From Pagrus major (Eukaryota > Chordata > Actinopteri > Spariformes > Sparidae), in the NCBI RefSeq assembly GCF_040436345.1, contig NC_133216.1, forward strand, positions 13,410,110-13,474,109: a stretch of 64,000 bases of DNA, in the 5' to 3' direction. Of this stretch, positions 62,793 through 64,000 are shown piece after piece (the stretch's first letter is position 1; every line of letters begins with the position of its first letter). A program made the translations under genes and the position numbers. Under the pieces are notes generated by a model. It was given only the letters and a program-made list of their open reading frames with translations. It did no database searches and was not told where the DNA came from.

Positions 62793-64000
62793 AAGTCTGA
62801 AAGCTACATGTATCTGCGTCATTGTCATATAAACAGATTCTGATTAAACAACAACAACAAGTTACTCTGTCACATAAGTTGAAAGTTCACTGGGGGGCCT
62901 GTTGTAAACACATGCATGTCATCTCTCAGCTGTGCGGTTTCCCATCGGTCATCATGTGGCCATGATCCAAGGAGGATCACACAGGAAATCGTGTTGTGTT
63001 GTTCTCAGAGTGCACTATTTTTATCAAGAGAACACAATAGGGAATTAAACTCGAGGAAACGTGTTCAGATATGAGGGAGAAGGAAATGGTCGGTCACTTA
63101 TACACTGTTTTTGTCGTGTGTTGTCTTTGACACAGACAAGAGAGTCGTATATCTGGTTTTAGTAGTTCTACATAAAAATACTAAATGACATTTTGCACCG
63201 AGTACTGTATTAAATGAGTTCAGGGGAGCAACAAAAGCACATCACACGAGAAGAGTCTCATCATGAGCAGAGACAGACAGATAGAGGTGGAGTAAATAAG
63301 CCACAGGATGGAGGGGGGAGCGGGGGGGGCAGGAGGTCTGTAGATGTGGGTCGAGAAATGAGTCCATGGCTTTGGTGTTCGCCTGTCAAGAGCTACAGAG
63401 ACTGACGCAAGCTCACGGAGGAAGGGGGCCTGGCACGGAGCAGAACAAGCCTCTCGGCAGACAATTGGAACAGGAAGCGAGGAAGGAAAGGGTCTTTCAC
63501 CCGGAGGAAGACTGGCAAACTCATTGGGATTGTGACAAGACAGCCACACAGTAGCTCCAGAGACCACCCATTGTAAGAGCATCAAACACACACACACGCT
63601 TAAAGAGGGAGAGAAGTACTGAGAAAGACAGAGAGGCTGGAACCTCATTAGGTCAGCACGGGTTTTTTCTAGATTGAACTTTATACTAAAGAACACAAGG
63701 TAATCAATTTTGGGTTTTCTAGTGTTTCATTTCCTTCCTGTGAGTGGGAAAGAGAAAGGGGAATTGGATATTTCTCTTCTTCCTTTTTTTTTTATTCCTT
63801 TATTTATTATATCTCACATGCCCCACAGTCACAGACGATAAGGACACGATAAGAAGGTAAGACTCAATTATTGGCTTTACAAGTATCATCTTCTAGAGAA
63901 AACACCAGCTTAAGCTAGGAGGATAGATTTTGTGTTACAATAGCTGCGACAGACCTAATTAATATTAATGTGCACTAAAAGAGAAAAAATAGTTGAAGAG
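62793..64000. other. right-hand flank, no firm gene
   Basis: GA-rich and partly open on both strands around 63214-63696, with a CA run at 63587-63597. A donor-like AAG|GTAAGA at about 63857 could end a 5' exon of a next receptor gene to the right, but I recognise no coding sequence. Confidence 0.3.

Noticed and set aside
63220-63696. Open frames on both strands near the right edge
   Set aside because: GA-rich, low-complexity DNA; no recognisable domain or splice context.

Overview
The window is vertebrate nuclear DNA, most likely from a ray-finned (teleost) fish. The evidence is split genes with GT-AG introns, short introns, many small non-autonomous DNA transposons of types common in fish, a decayed Tc1-like transposon, and protein sequences that match human 3q25.1 genes at a fish-like distance. 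I see no bacterial, plasmid or viral gene content and no RNA gene.

Layout. The left edge (310-450, minus strand) carries the first coding exon of an arylacetamide deacetylase gene (aadac) with a CpG-rich upstream stretch; the rest of that gene lies beyond the left edge. From about 0.8 to 22.7 kb there is no recognisable gene. That stretch holds two hAT-like MITEs (one inserted in a decayed LINE), a Tc1/mariner remnant, a perfect 41-base palindrome and small tandem repeats. From 23.4 to 36.3 kb on the plus strand lies igsf10, in nine coding exons that join into an open frame of 2,555 codons: signal peptide, six leucine-rich repeats with N and C caps, two Ig domains, a long Thr- and Arg-rich linker, then ten Ig domains. 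From 36.3 to 49.8 kb there is no firm gene, only repeats and two weak candidate exons. From 49.9 to 60.3 kb there are three plus-strand nucleotide-receptor-like GPCRs: p2ry12 (with an intron inside the coding region) and two tandem p2ry13-like genes. The last 3.7 kb holds MITEs and no firm gene.

How it fits together. The order aadac, igsf10, p2ry12, p2ry13 and the relative orientations match human 3q25.1. This decides igsf10 over its paralogue mxra5 and supports the receptor names. In human the receptors lie within introns of MED12L on the opposite strand; I could not find any MED12L-like exon here. AADAC is an ER lipid/drug ester hydrolase, IGSF10 a large secreted matrix-type protein, and the P2Y12/13 group are Gi-coupled ADP receptors, so the genes share ancestry of position rather than one pathway. 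The most interesting points are the two p2ry13-like paralogues, one of which has His in place of a conserved nucleotide-binding Lys, the coding intron in p2ry12, the apparent absence of MED12L, and two unassigned candidate exons.
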